A DNA stretch of 64,000 nucleotides from Ignavibacteria bacterium (GCA_025612375.1 JAAXKN010000019.1:1-64000), one strand, 5' to 3'. Positions 1-8,576 are shown, counted from the first letter of the stretch. Notes: generated by a model from the sequence alone, not told the origin. Numbers and translations: made by a program.

Positions 1-307
1 TTATAAACATTACGTGGTGCCCTCCCGGCTGAAACTTAAAGCTGGAGTTGGCCCCTACTATTACTATTTTTGCCGGGCGCATTCCCATCATGTCCCCCTG
101 CTTGTAGGTCTCGTGCACCTCTACTTTTTGCGCCAGGTTCGACCTGGCCTCATATAACGTGTCGGGCTTACCGGTGTGATTAATAATTTCAAAGTAAAGG
201 GCTGTATTCATGTCCTTTGCCCCCGGCCTGATCCAGGCATCCTTAATCTCAATGCCGTTCTGCTGCATAAAAGGCAGCGCCATAATCAGCATGACAAATA
301 TATACAA
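1..307 (-). CDS. PCu(A)C-family periplasmic copper chaperone, 3' end outside window
   Basis: This is a partial gene: 102 codons are visible before it runs off the left edge. The product should be a periplasmic Cu(I) metallochaperone that supplies copper, usually to the CuA site of cytochrome oxidase. The copper-binding signature H-X10-M-X21-H-X-M is complete and exactly spaced: His65, Met76, His98, Met100. The N-terminus (FVMLIMALPF) looks like a short signal peptide, followed by the family's usual DAWIRP segment at residues 23-28. The start is a TTG at 307, chosen because AGGAGG (313-318) lies five bases upstream; no ATG is as well placed. It follows the Sco gene by 33 bases on the same strand, and Sco and PCu(A)C work together in CuA assembly in other bacteria. 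The family call is firm; the exact start is slightly less so. Confidence 0.85.
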   Translation of the reverse strand, partial: MYIFVMLIMALPFMQQNGIEIKDAWIRPGAKDMNTALYFEIINHTGKPDTLYEARSNLAQKVEVHETYKQGDMMGMRPAKIVIVGANSSFKFQPGGHHVMFI

Positions 308-340
308 CTGAACCTCCTCTGCTTTGAGAAAAAATTACTT

Positions 341-937
341 CTAGTCGGCAAGAGCTTTTATGTCTTTCATTACTTCTTCAACGTTAACATTACTTCCTTT
401 GTATTCCTGCCTTACCTTCCCTTCTTTATCCATAAGTGTTATTCTGTCTGTGTGTACAAAAAAGTAGGACGGCTCTCCCGTTTCCGAATAAGTGGTGTCC
501 CCTGCAATTGCCACATAATGGAGCTGCTTTTTAAGAGAGTCTATCTCACCGGGCCTTCCGGTTAAGAAAATCCAGTTCTTCATGTCAATTTCCCTGACAT
601 CTGCATATTCTTTTAAGACCGAAGGCTTGTCCCTCAACGGGTCAAAGCTTATCGAGACAAACGACACGCCGCTAAGGTCTTCTTTTTTTGCCTCCTGCTG
701 AATGCGCTCCATATTATTTGTAATGAGGGGGCATATGTCGGGGCAGTGCGTAAAAATGAGCCCGAGGACAACAACCTTTCCCTTCACGTTCGCCGGGAAA
801 GTGGCTCTCGTGCTGTCCTGCGTTAAAAGATCATATTTTGCGCCTGAAAGGTCGTCTTTTACCGGCAGCTTGTCCTTGCATCCGAAGAGAATGAGCGCAG
901 GAAATGCCAGTGTCAGAAACTTATAATAGATCTTCAT
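341..937 (-). CDS. Sco1/SenC-family lipoprotein (copper delivery / thiol-disulfide)
   Basis: This 198-residue Sco-family protein has a thioredoxin fold and binds copper in cytochrome c oxidase CuA assembly. The N-terminus is a lipoprotein signal ending in LFGC, with Cys20 as the lipidated residue, so it should be membrane-anchored on the periplasmic side. The copper/redox motif CPDICP gives Cys65 and Cys69, and the conserved distal histidine is His162 (FFVHTD), so all three copper ligands are present. Length is normal for the family. It lies between the PPK2 gene, which ends four bases upstream, and the PCu(A)C gene downstream, so a polycistronic transcript is likely. A role in copper trafficking is inferred from the intact ligands and the PCu(A)C neighbour; some Sco proteins act mainly in thiol redox defence. 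Confidence 0.9.
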   Translation of the reverse strand: MKIYYKFLTLAFPALILFGCKDKLPVKDDLSGAKYDLLTQDSTRATFPANVKGKVVVLGLIFTHCPDICPLITNNMERIQQEAKKEDLSGVSFVSISFDPLRDKPSVLKEYADVREIDMKNWIFLTGRPGEIDSLKKQLHYVAIAGDTTYSETGEPSYFFVHTDRITLMDKEGKVRQEYKGSNVNVEEVMKDIKALAD

Positions 938-941
938 AAAA

Positions 942-1802
942 TTATTCTTTGGATAGTTTTTCTTTTAGCCTGCCCAGAGCTTCAAGCTGCTTTCCTTTTA
1001 CCTTCGGAAATGAGATATCCATTGAACTCATGGTCTTTACTATAACTTCCGAAATTGCAAGGTGGGCAAACCATTTCTTATCGCCCGGAATAATGTACCA
1101 CGGCGCATATTCTGTACTGGTTTCAGATATTGCATCTTCGTAGCACTTCTGGTAATCGTCCCAGTATTCCCGCTCGGCAATGTCCTCTTCAGTAATCTTC
1201 CAGTTTTTTGCCGGGTCCTCTATTCTCTTAAAGAACCTTTTCTTCTGTTCATCTTTGGATATGTTAAGAAAGAATTTAACGACGTATGTGCCGGTTTCAT
1301 ACAAGTAGCGCTCGAAATCGTTGATCTGGCGGAAGCGCATCTTCCATATATTGTCCTTTAAGACCCATTCGGGGAGCCTTTCGCTTTTTACCAGATCGTG
1401 CACCCTTACAATTAAGACCTCTTCATAATGCGAGCGGTTAAAGATCCCGATCCTCCCCTTTTCAGGCAGGGCTTTGCTTATCCTCCACAGGAACCCGTGA
1501 TCAAGCTCTTCTTTTGATGGCTGCTTAAAACTAAAGACCTGTGTGCCCTGCGGGTTAAGACCCGTCATGACGTGCTTAATTGCCGAGTCCTTGCCGCCTC
1601 CGTCCATTGCCTGAAATACAAGAAGAAGCGAATACCTGTCCTGCGCAAAAAGCTTAGCCTGCAGATCATCCATTTGGGTAATATTGTCTGCAAGCTTTTC
1701 CCCGGCGTCTTCTTTGGATTTGTAGCCGCCTGTATCGTTTGTTTTATGATCCTTCAGTTTTACCTGAGAGTCCGGCTTGACAAGAAACTGTTCAATATCC
1801 AT
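942..1802 (-). CDS. ppk2: Polyphosphate kinase 2 family (polyP:nucleotide phosphotransferase)
   Basis: This 286-residue single-domain PPK2 uses inorganic polyphosphate to phosphorylate AMP and/or ADP (or the reverse reaction) in the cytoplasm. The P-loop MDGGGKDS is at residues 66-73. The lid and Walker B region with IFNRSHYEE is near 120-128, followed by the basic VRVH segment typical of PPK2. The length fits the single-domain class. I cannot tell AMP from ADP specificity by eye. The start at 1802 is an ATG. It lies 29 bases after the aldo/keto reductase gene and four bases before Sco, all on the minus strand, so these genes are probably co-transcribed even though their functions look unrelated. 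Confidence 0.9.
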   Translation of the reverse strand: MDIEQFLVKPDSQVKLKDHKTNDTGGYKSKEDAGEKLADNITQMDDLQAKLFAQDRYSLLLVFQAMDGGGKDSAIKHVMTGLNPQGTQVFSFKQPSKEELDHGFLWRISKALPEKGRIGIFNRSHYEEVLIVRVHDLVKSERLPEWVLKDNIWKMRFRQINDFERYLYETGTYVVKFFLNISKDEQKKRFFKRIEDPAKNWKITEEDIAEREYWDDYQKCYEDAISETSTEYAPWYIIPGDKKWFAHLAISEVIVKTMSSMDISFPKVKGKQLEALGRLKEKLSKE

Positions 1803-1831
1803 ATCTTTACCGCCTTTTTATGATGGGAACC

Positions 1832-3322
1832 TCAATCCTTTAATTCATCTTTCCAGAAATCCCCTGCCTTAAGGGCGTAGGATGTTTCAATTGAGCCGAT
1901 GACGTCATCCACATACTTCTGGGTCCTCATACCGACCAGTGTGCTTGTTACATTAGGAAGAGAGTTTATCATTAAGATTGCCTTCTGCGAAAGTGAAAGG
2001 TCGTCTGCACTTCCGTTCAGATAGGGAGCAATCATCTCATGGACTTTCCTGTTTTTGCTGTTGGATTCTTTTGCAAAAATGCTTTCCATAGAATCAAGTA
2101 CAATATTTACCGTTGTAGCGTAATAGTTCAGCTTTGAGATCACATCCTCTTCGCTGTCGTAATGCTTATAGATCTCGTTAATTGCATAGTTCGCCCGCGG
2201 AATAAAAAACTGCTTCTTTATCTCAATAAACTGGTTTGCGCTTTCAAACTTTCCGAAGGTGTTCTCAAGAACAGAGGCAAGCGACATCGATTCAATTATG
2301 GTCTGCTTATCCTTGGCCTCAATGCTAAGATCGGTTACATAGGAAGCCTTAATGCTGTCTTCCTGTTTTTTTAAGTCCCCAATAAGCTGATTGATCTCAG
2401 GCACTGTCCTGTCCTCCTTTACGCTGAAATCTGCAAGTCTTACAATCTTATTCCCCTTGATGGCGTTTAACGGGCGGTTTACAAGCACTCCCAGGTCGTT
2501 TTCAGAAGCAAGCTCCAGGAAAGTTTTCTTCCCTTTTTCCTGGTTTAAGTTTTCGGCACCCCCTTTTTCCAGCAGGTTTAAGGGCAGCTGGACAACAGAA
2601 AAATGGTTCTCGGGTGAAATTTCCTTCGAGAGCCTCAGCACTTCCTCTAGTGAAGTAAAGCTTCTTTTGTCATTCTCCTCACCGAAAGAGTTTGAGGAAA
2701 TCCCGTAATGTAGTATTCTGCCTTTAGCTACTTCTTCTTCCAGATAGATAAAGGCATTCTTAATCCTTCTGTAATATTCCTCTCTTAACTTCTCTACATC
2801 CCTCGTTCCGGTATACATTAGGAAATACTCGGGGTTGTGCAGAAGATAGACGTCAATGTACCCGAGTTTTAATCTTTCAAGTGAAGCAGTTATCTGATCC
2901 TGAAGAAATTCAGGATGAATGCAGTGCCAGAGGTCGGGAGCGCACCTTACAACTTCAGGGTACGGTGTGCCAAGTGTTTCCCTTTCCTTGGCAATTTCCT
3001 GGTTTTCTCCCTGAATGTAGCCCCCCTTGGATACAATTACCACCTCGTCACGCTCCAGCCCCTCGTTTTCCATAAGGCCGTTTACGACGTTGCCTACAAG
3101 AATTTCACTCCCCCCGTCGGAATAGTTTGAGGATGTGTCCACCAGGTTAATCCCGTTTGTTAAGGCATAGGCGAGTGTTTTTGCGTGTTCCTGTATCCTG
3201 TAGTCAACCCTGTAGGTGCCGAAACCGCAAATGGAGACCTGATAACCCGTTTTCCCCAGCCTTTTATACTTAATATTTGAATACTTTTCAGAAAACTTAT
3301 ATGTTTTTTCTAATGTCGACAT
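1832..3322 (-). CDS. Aldo/keto reductase with long C-terminal extension
   Basis: The product has 496 residues. The first 330 or so form an aldo/keto reductase TIM barrel that reduces carbonyls with NAD(P)H in the cytoplasm. The catalytic tetrad can be read: Asp62, Tyr67, Lys99 and His162 (in VYLLHNPE). The typical motif VDTSSNYSDGGSE is at 61-73. The barrel ends near the second conserved segment, INSLPNVTSTLVGM, close to the C-terminus, so roughly 150 residues are inserted between the sixth strand and this NADPH-binding segment. Ordinary AKRs have 280-340 residues, so this is a long variant. The substrate cannot be predicted. It heads the minus-strand run AKR-PPK2-Sco-PCu(A)C. Confidence 0.85.
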   Translation of the reverse strand: MSTLEKTYKFSEKYSNIKYKRLGKTGYQVSICGFGTYRVDYRIQEHAKTLAYALTNGINLVDTSSNYSDGGSEILVGNVVNGLMENEGLERDEVVIVSKGGYIQGENQEIAKERETLGTPYPEVVRCAPDLWHCIHPEFLQDQITASLERLKLGYIDVYLLHNPEYFLMYTGTRDVEKLREEYYRRIKNAFIYLEEEVAKGRILHYGISSNSFGEENDKRSFTSLEEVLRLSKEISPENHFSVVQLPLNLLEKGGAENLNQEKGKKTFLELASENDLGVLVNRPLNAIKGNKIVRLADFSVKEDRTVPEINQLIGDLKKQEDSIKASYVTDLSIEAKDKQTIIESMSLASVLENTFGKFESANQFIEIKKQFFIPRANYAINEIYKHYDSEEDVISKLNYYATTVNIVLDSMESIFAKESNSKNRKVHEMIAPYLNGSADDLSLSQKAILMINSLPNVTSTLVGMRTQKYVDDVIGSIETSYALKAGDFWKDELKD

Positions 3323-3505
3323 AAATATCCCTCTTGATTTCCGGATAATAATAAAAAAGCCTGCCTGTCCGGTCAGGTAATTAACATAATAAACGTAAGG
3401 CTTATAATTTAAAGATTAAATAAAAAAAACTCTAAATCCAATAATGCGAAATTTTGGGCCCCATTTTTGTATACTTTAGCGCTTTTTTTTGATTCTGAAT
3501 CTTTT

Positions 3506-3513
3506 TATATTTG
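3506..3513 (+). promoter_or_regulatory. Bacteroidota-type -7 element upstream of the small basic protein
   Basis: TATATTTG matches the TAnnTTTG -7 box of Bacteroidota housekeeping promoters. It would start transcription about 20 bases before the ribosome binding site GGAG (3530-3533) of the gene at 3540. A TTTG occurs 14 bases upstream, which is too close for a standard -33 box, so only the -7 element is supported. Confidence 0.45.
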
Positions 3514-3539
3514 TGAAAATAAATTCAATGGAGTAAAAG

Positions 3540-3704
3540 ATGGCTAAAACCCAAACCTTTGGCGACAAGGCGAAAAACAAGAATAAGTCTACCGGAGTTA
3601 ATGTTAAGGTTATTAAGGCAATCAAGTCTGAAGAAGGCAGCACAAAATTCCAGGAAAAGTTTGTCCGTCTTGATGACGTTAACAAAGTAACCGACATAAA
3701 GTAA
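3540..3704 (+). CDS. Small basic hypothetical protein (54 aa)
   Basis: ATG at 3540 opens a 54-codon frame ending at TAA 3702-3704. The protein begins MAKTQTFGDKAKNKNK and is rich in lysine, with no signal peptide or membrane segment. The gene has a complete setting: a TAnnTTTG -7 box, a GGAG ribosome binding site six bases upstream, and an intrinsic terminator 25 bases downstream (3730-3752). It is therefore very probably a real monocistronic gene, although it is easily missed because of its size. I do not recognise the family. The high charge would suit a nucleic-acid- or ribosome-associated protein, but that is only a guess. Confidence 0.75.
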   Translation: MAKTQTFGDKAKNKNKSTGVNVKVIKAIKSEEGSTKFQEKFVRLDDVNKVTDIK

Positions 3705-3729
3705 TTTTTAAATAGACTTACTTTGAAAG

Positions 3730-3752
3730 AGCGGTTTTCTACCGCTTTTTTT
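3730..3752 (+). terminator. Intrinsic terminator of the 54-aa gene
   Basis: AGCGGT (3730-3735) and ACCGCT (3741-3746) form a six-base-pair stem with a TTTCT loop, followed by a run of seven T. Confidence 0.85.
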
Positions 3753-3765
3753 ATGTAAAAAATTA

Positions 3766-3802
3766 AAGCCGCCTTAAGACTCATGGTCTTAAAAGGCGGC
3801 TT
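3766..3802. terminator. Hairpin between convergent genes (bidirectional terminator)
   Basis: AAGCCGCCTT...AAGAC pairs with GTCTT...AAGGCGGCTT around a TCATG loop. On the minus strand the stem is followed by AATTTTTT, so it should end transcription of the Nfu gene; on the plus strand it backs up the terminator at 3730. Confidence 0.75.
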
Positions 3803-3832
3803 CTTAATTTTTAGCCTGTCCTTAGAAAAAAA

Positions 3833-4378
3833 TCAGCCCGGGATAACCTCAATTGCCGGGTTAATCTCCCTTTTAAGCAGGTTTTCAATTGCATTCAGTG
3901 TACCGCTTATTGCGCTCGGGCAGCTTCCGCATGCACCCTGGTAGCGGATGCGCAGCATATAACCATCTATTCCAAGAACCTCCAGCCCTCCGCCGTCACC
4001 GGCCAAGGCAGGGCGTACCCTCTGGTCCAGAAAAGAATTAATTTGCCTTAAAAGCTCACTTTCCTCTTCTTTTCCTAAAGGCTCCGGCTCTTTTTCTTCG
4101 GGAAGCAGTGTTTTATCGAAACCCTGTATAAATTTAATGAAAGGCATCTGTATTTTACCCCAGTCAACAGCAGGATTTTTTTCAACAGTGACAAACTTGT
4201 CCATGTAAAACACAGATTCCACCCCATCTATATCAAAAATACCCTTAGCCAGGGGGTCTGACTGGGCTTCTTCTTTATTCTTAAAGTGTCTTGTCTCACT
4301 CTTAAGCAGTTTTTCGCTTAGAATGAATTTCAGAGCCTGGGGATTCGGCGTTAAATCCACATCCTGAACTCTTAGCAT
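3833..4378 (-). CDS. Nfu-type iron-sulfur cluster carrier (NifU C-terminal domain)
   Basis: This 181-residue protein has an N-terminal Nfu domain (about 1-90, beginning RVQDVDLTPNPQALKF) joined by an acidic linker (95-110) to a NifU C-terminal domain (113-180). The cluster ligands are Cys150 and Cys153 in ACGSCPSA. Two such domains dimerise to hold a bridging 4Fe-4S cluster, which is passed to apo-proteins in the cytoplasm. The architecture is that of mitochondrial/bacterial Nfu rather than the three-domain NifU scaffold. No other Fe-S assembly gene is nearby, so it acts with a system encoded elsewhere. The ATG at 4378 is preceded by GGAGG (TTGGAGGAAAC on the minus strand). Confidence 0.9.
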   Translation of the reverse strand: MLRVQDVDLTPNPQALKFILSEKLLKSETRHFKNKEEAQSDPLAKGIFDIDGVESVFYMDKFVTVEKNPAVDWGKIQMPFIKFIQGFDKTLLPEEKEPEPLGKEEESELLRQINSFLDQRVRPALAGDGGGLEVLGIDGYMLRIRYQGACGSCPSAISGTLNAIENLLKREINPAIEVIPG

Positions 4379-4502
4379 GTTTCCTCCAATTATATTCTTT
4401 TTTTCAGCAAAACCCGGTTTTGCATTTCAAAGTTCAAAAGCTAACCCTATTTTATCAAAAATTTGCCCCTAAATCAATGGTAAAAGTCAACTTGCGTCAC
4501 AC

Positions 4503-5192
4503 TTAGGAGCGCCTTAAACGCCTGTTATTGACAATAAGCACAAATTCCCCCTTTAGCTGCTTCTTTTCTGCAGCTTCCAGCACCTGTGAAACCGTGCCGC
4601 GGTAGAATTTTTCATTCTTCATTGTAATGTCATACGCAAGCGCAACTCTGACCGATGGGCCGAAGGCTTTCAAAACGTCAGAAAGAAGAGACCTCAGGCG
4701 ATATGGGGTATCCATAATTACAATTACCTCGTTAATCCCTTTAAGCCTCAAAAGTTCACCCCGCCTTTCATCTTTTTTGGGTGAAAGCCAGCCGTAGAAG
4801 TAGAACTTTTCAAAATCAAACCCTGAGGCCGTTAAGGCCGGAAGAAGCGAATTTGCCCCGGGAACAGGTACAACCTCAATTTTCTGGCTGATGCAGAGGT
4901 CAACTAACAGGTGCCCCGGATCTGAAAACAGGGGCGTTCCGCAGTCTGAAATTAAAGCCGCCGACTCACCCTGGAGAATTCTAAGCAGAATGTCGTTAGC
5001 CACTTCGTTTTCATTGTGCTCATTTAGCGAAATCAGCTCTTTTTCTATTTTGTACTGCGAAAGGAGCCTTCTGGCTTCCTTGAACTCTTCGCAGATGATG
5101 AAATCTGCTTCTTTCAGGATGTTTAATGCCCTGAGAGTAATGTCATCATAGTTGCCGATGGGAGTGGAAACGAGGTAAAGTTTGTTATCCAT
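4503..5192 (-). CDS. rsmI: 16S rRNA (cytidine-2'-O)-methyltransferase, RsmI family
   Basis: This 229-residue tetrapyrrole-methylase-fold protein is of the RsmI type, which methylates the 2'-O of C1402 in 16S rRNA using SAM. Motifs seen: VSTPIGNYDDIT at 8-19, SDCGTPLFSDPG at 82-93 and VPVPGANS at 108-115, all characteristic of the family. It is shorter than the usual 270-290 residues because the C-terminal domain ends soon after the methylase fold, at a basic NNRRLRRS tail. The 84-residue gene upstream ends ten bases before the start, so the two are probably in one transcript. The family call is secure; exact rRNA specificity is inferred from homology. Confidence 0.85.
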   Translation of the reverse strand: MDNKLYLVSTPIGNYDDITLRALNILKEADFIICEEFKEARRLLSQYKIEKELISLNEHNENEVANDILLRILQGESAALISDCGTPLFSDPGHLLVDLCISQKIEVVPVPGANSLLPALTASGFDFEKFYFYGWLSPKKDERRGELLRLKGINEVIVIMDTPYRLRSLLSDVLKAFGPSVRVALAYDITMKNEKFYRGTVSQVLEAAEKKQLKGEFVLIVNNRRLRRS

Positions 5193-5202
5193 AAAATCTG
5201 AT

Positions 5203-5457
5203 CTATTTTATCTTATGTGGAGGGACAAATCCCCTGTAGGTGTCGAACTTTGAGTTATAAAGCACAATATTCATGTTTTCATCCCGGAGTGCCCCGCCGC
5301 TGGGATAGAGGTAAAAGTTTGAAATTGTGCCTGTCTTTTCCTCTGCAAGGCGGCCCTGTTCTGTATAAAATCTAACCTTGTAATACCCGAGCTCATATGT
5401 CCCGGCTTTCATCTGCTCAAGCAGGTGTTCTTCAGAATAAATAAAAATGTCGTTCAT
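5203..5457 (-). CDS. Conserved-looking hypothetical protein (84 aa)
   Basis: This 84-residue soluble protein starts MNDIFIYSEEHLLEQMKAG and has no signal peptide or transmembrane segment. I do not recognise a family. The predicted pattern is an N-terminal helix followed by beta strands (YYKVRFYTEQ, TISNFYLYP, NIVLYNS), a small alpha-beta protein. It lies between proS and rsmI on the same strand, ten bases from rsmI, which supports its being real and translated with rsmI. Confidence 0.6.
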   Translation of the reverse strand: MNDIFIYSEEHLLEQMKAGTYELGYYKVRFYTEQGRLAEEKTGTISNFYLYPSGGALRDENMNIVLYNSKFDTYRGFVPPHKIK

Positions 5458-5498
5458 CTAGGCTAAATAAGCTAAAGGTTCAAAAGGTGTAAGTCCTG

Positions 5499-5528
5499 GG
5501 GCATGAAGAAATTTCTTTCTTCATGCCC
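5499..5528 (-). terminator. Perfect 13-bp hairpin after proS
   Basis: GGGCATGAAGAAA (5499-5511) pairs perfectly with 5516-5528; on the minus strand the loop is GAAA. No T-run follows on the minus strand, so it may be a Rho-type pause or mRNA-stabilising hairpin rather than a classic terminator. Confidence 0.55.
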
Positions 5529-5533
5529 GCATT

Positions 5534-7219
5534 CTAAATTAATTCTTTCAATTTATTATAAAGCTTGTCAATTTCAATTGTAAAGCGTTCCCCTGTCTTC
5601 CTGACCTTTACTTCAACCTTGTTTTCCTTCAGGTTCTTGTCGCCTACAATTACCTGGACCGGGAGGCCCAAAAGGTCCGCATCATTGAACTTAAAGCCCG
5701 CCTGTGCATCAACCCTGTCGTCAAATAAAACGTCATAACCCATATCCATAAGGTCATTATAGATCTTATTTGAGGCGTCAATGACTTCCTGCTTTTTCAT
5801 ATTAAGTCCCATTAAATGGAACTGGTATGGGGCAAGTGTATTATCCCAGATAATTCCCTTTTCATCATTATGCTGCTCAATATAGCAGGCGATAACCCTT
5901 TCGACGCCGATGCCGTAGCTGCCCATGATGATCGGGTTTACTTTTCCCTGCTCATCCAGGAATGTGGCTCCCATAGCCTCGGAATATCTTGTGCCGAGCT
6001 TGAAGATGTGCCCAAGCTCAATTGCCTTAAAGACGTCCAGTTTCTCGCCGCACCTTGTACAGACTTCACCTGCCTGAACGGTTCTTAAATCAAAGTATTC
6101 CACAGTAGGGACATCACGCATCAAATCAATTCCGCCAATGTGGTAGTCGTTTTTGTTTGCGCCGCTATAGAGGTTATTGCCGTCTTTTAAGCGCAGGTCC
6201 GCAATAATTCTTCCCTTAAAGCCGATGGGGCCGATCGAACCTGCATCAGCTCCTGTAATTTCCTTTAATTCATCGGGATGCCCCGGTCTTAATGTTCCCG
6301 GGAGCACACTTCCAAGCTTGGTTTCATTTACTTCGTCGTTTCCAAGCATTAGAACCAGTACAGGTTCATCGTTATGAATATAAACTCTCGACTTTGCGCA
6401 CTGTGTTTCGTTGATCTTAAGGAACTCACAGAGCTCATCAATAGATTTAACTTTTGGAGTTGAGATTTCCTCTACTGCAAATGAAGTTGTAAACCTTGGA
6501 GCGCCGTCCACAACGGAAGTTGCAACCTCAACGTTAGCTGCGTAGCCGCAATGTTCGCAGTGTGCTACTGTGTCTTCACCGGCCTCCGACTTAACCATGA
6601 ACTCTTCAGAGCGGTTGCCTCCCATGGCGCCGCTTGATGCACCGACTACAAAGTACTTAAGGTCGCAGCGGCCGAAAATCTTTCTATATGCCTTGTCGTG
6701 CTGTGCGTATGACTTATCCAGGTTTTCCCATGAAGTATCGAATGAATAAGCATCTTTCATTAAAAACTGACGGCCGCGTATTACGCCGCTTTTAGGGCGC
6801 GGTTCATTCCTGAACTTTGTCTGTATCTGATACCAGATCTGCGGCATGTCTTTATAAGATTTAACTACCCCTTTGGCGTGGTATGTCATAATTTCCTCGT
6901 GTGTCGGGGCCAGGACGTAATCCCTGTTCTTAATGTGGAACATCGTGTCTCCGAATGCCTCAACGCGGTTTGTCTCTTCCCAGATCTCTTTCGGGTTTAA
7001 TGCCGGAAGGTGGAACTCCTGTCCGCCTATGGCGTCCATCTCCTCACGGATGATCTCAACCACTTTCTTTACAACGGTATAACCCAGCGGAAGGAATGAA
7101 TAAATTCCTGCTGAAAGCATGCGCACCATGCCGGTTCGCAGCATAAGAATATGACTTGGAATTATTGCGTCAGTCGGGACCTCTTTCAAGGTCGGTATAA
7201 ATGCTTTGCTTAACTTCAT
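5534..7219 (-). CDS. proS: Prolyl-tRNA synthetase
   Basis: This 561-residue class II aminoacyl-tRNA synthetase charges tRNA-Pro in the cytoplasm. Class II motif 2 is seen in FRNEPRPKSGVIRGRQF near residue 137, and motif 3 in GSYGIGVER near residue 437. The insertion between them (about 220-390) is the bacterial-type editing domain that hydrolyses Ala-tRNA-Pro; Cys pairs (CEHC, CTRC) flank it. A C-terminal anticodon-binding domain follows from about 460. Length and order are those of the bacterial (prokaryote-like) ProS class. Start ATG at 7219. Confidence 0.97.
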   Translation of the reverse strand: MKLSKAFIPTLKEVPTDAIIPSHILMLRTGMVRMLSAGIYSFLPLGYTVVKKVVEIIREEMDAIGGQEFHLPALNPKEIWEETNRVEAFGDTMFHIKNRDYVLAPTHEEIMTYHAKGVVKSYKDMPQIWYQIQTKFRNEPRPKSGVIRGRQFLMKDAYSFDTSWENLDKSYAQHDKAYRKIFGRCDLKYFVVGASSGAMGGNRSEEFMVKSEAGEDTVAHCEHCGYAANVEVATSVVDGAPRFTTSFAVEEISTPKVKSIDELCEFLKINETQCAKSRVYIHNDEPVLVLMLGNDEVNETKLGSVLPGTLRPGHPDELKEITGADAGSIGPIGFKGRIIADLRLKDGNNLYSGANKNDYHIGGIDLMRDVPTVEYFDLRTVQAGEVCTRCGEKLDVFKAIELGHIFKLGTRYSEAMGATFLDEQGKVNPIIMGSYGIGVERVIACYIEQHNDEKGIIWDNTLAPYQFHLMGLNMKKQEVIDASNKIYNDLMDMGYDVLFDDRVDAQAGFKFNDADLLGLPVQVIVGDKNLKENKVEVKVRKTGERFTIEIDKLYNKLKELI

Positions 7220-7322
7220 AGTTTTATAAAATTAATTGGTAATAACTCTGTTTAGTACAATAGACAAAGATAATGAATTGAAGGGGCTAAATCAAAAAAT
7301 AGTAGGAATTTGGGTCGTAAAT

Positions 7323-7350
7323 GTAGGGGCGCACCGCCATGCGCCCCTGC
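7323..7350. repeat. REP-like palindrome (GTAGGGGCGCA hairpin)
   Basis: GTAGGGGCGCA (7323-7333) and TGCGCCCCTGC (7340-7350) form an 11-bp stem with one wobble and a CCGCCA loop in the proS/U32 gap. From memory, GTAGGGGCG palindromes of this kind are dispersed intergenic repeats in several bacterial phyla. I see only one copy here, so repeat status is inferred; a terminator for the U32 gene is the alternative. Confidence 0.5.
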
Positions 7351-7367
7351 AGAATAATTTTCAGTAT

Positions 7368-8576
7368 CTAACGTGCCGCAACGACTTTATAAACCATATC
7401 CTTGGGACGTATGATTTCTGCGCATTCAAATGTGACTTCGTCGCCTTTTTGGGCTTCAGTTACCGGGACCTCATTATTTACCATGTTCGGGAGCTTCAGT
7501 TCAACAACGCCTGTAGTCTGCCCTATTACAAGGAGATCCTCACCCACTGAAATATTGCCTGTTTCCAGCTTTATGTGCGCAATGCCGGTTTTCTTGTAGT
7601 AGTTTATAACTTTGCCTACATATTCTTTCTTGGTTGTTGCTATGCTCCCGTAAATATTTGCATACTCGGCCGAACTTGGAACATCAAAATAAAACCCTGA
7701 GGAAAATCCCCTGTTATAGACCTTCTCCAGCTCGTGGAGCATATCTTTTTTTATTTCATCTGTCAGACCACCCTCAAAATAGAGGTCTATTGCCTTCCTG
7801 TAGATGGAAACCGTCCTGGCAACGTATTCGGGACTCCTTTTCCGTCCTTCAATTTTGAATGAGTCAATCCCTGCCTCAATTAACATGTCTATATATTCTA
7901 TGGAGCACAGGTCCTTTGGCGACATCACGTAATCTTCTCCTAAGACCATCGATTTACCGATCTGCCCGTCAATTACCTCGTACTCCCTGCGGCATGGCTG
8001 TATGCATTCACCGCGGTTTGCGCTTTTGCCGAAAAGGTGGTGGCTCATAAAGCACCTTCCGCTTACTGCAATGCACATCGCTCCGTGTATGAAAGCTTCA
8101 ATTTCAAGGTCTGTATTTGCCCTGACCTTCTTTATCTCTTCCAGGGAGCACTCGCGTGCCATGACAATCCTGCGTGCTCCCAGGGACTTAAACAGGTTTG
8201 CCGAGGCAGAATTTGAAATGGAAGCCTGTGTGGAGACGCAGAAAGGCATATCGTGCTCCCGGCATTTTTCAACCAGAGCCAGGTCCCAGCATATTATCAT
8301 ATCCACGCCGGCTTTTTTTGCCGCCGGAATGATCTCATCTAATTCCCCTACTTCCTCTTCAAAAATGATGGTGTTCAGTGTCAGATAGCTCTTAACCCCG
8401 TGCTCTTTGCAGAATGATACAATTTCAGGCAAGCCCTCAAGCGTAAAGTTCTTGGCTTTTGCCCTCATATTCAGCTTTTCAATGCCGAAATAAACCGCGT
8501 CTGCCCCGCTTTCTACGGCTGTAGTGAGCATTGTCCAGTCGCCTGCCGGAGCCATTAGTTCAGGTTTCTTCATCAA
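7368..8576 (-). CDS. Peptidase U32-family protein (TrhP/YegQ-like)
   Basis: This 402-residue U32-family protein has a TIM-barrel core beginning ELMAPAGDW. Close relatives of this length (E. coli TrhP/YegQ, Bacillus TrhP2) take part in 5-hydroxyuridine formation at tRNA position 34, and other U32 members act in ubiquinone or rRNA hydroxylation. Cysteines Cys168, Cys175, Cys191 and Cys224 have roughly the spacing of the four that bind 4Fe-4S in UbiU-type U32 proteins. The U32 signature segment EAFIHGAMCIAVSGRCFMS is at 160-178. A C-terminal beta-domain (330-400) matches the TrhP type. Peptidase activity is unlikely. The protein may start at the second Met (8573). Confidence 0.8.
   Translation of the reverse strand: MMKKPELMAPAGDWTMLTTAVESGADAVYFGIEKLNMRAKAKNFTLEGLPEIVSFCKEHGVKSYLTLNTIIFEEEVGELDEIIPAAKKAGVDMIICWDLALVEKCREHDMPFCVSTQASISNSASANLFKSLGARRIVMARECSLEEIKKVRANTDLEIEAFIHGAMCIAVSGRCFMSHHLFGKSANRGECIQPCRREYEVIDGQIGKSMVLGEDYVMSPKDLCSIEYIDMLIEAGIDSFKIEGRKRSPEYVARTVSIYRKAIDLYFEGGLTDEIKKDMLHELEKVYNRGFSSGFYFDVPSSAEYANIYGSIATTKKEYVGKVINYYKKTGIAHIKLETGNISVGEDLLVIGQTTGVVELKLPNMVNNEVPVTEAQKGDEVTFECAEIIRPKDMVYKVVAAR

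Noticed and set aside
176-565. 129-codon plus-strand frame
   Set aside because: It lies antisense across the 3' end of Sco and the start of PCu(A)C, has no family resemblance, and both minus-strand genes have intact motifs.
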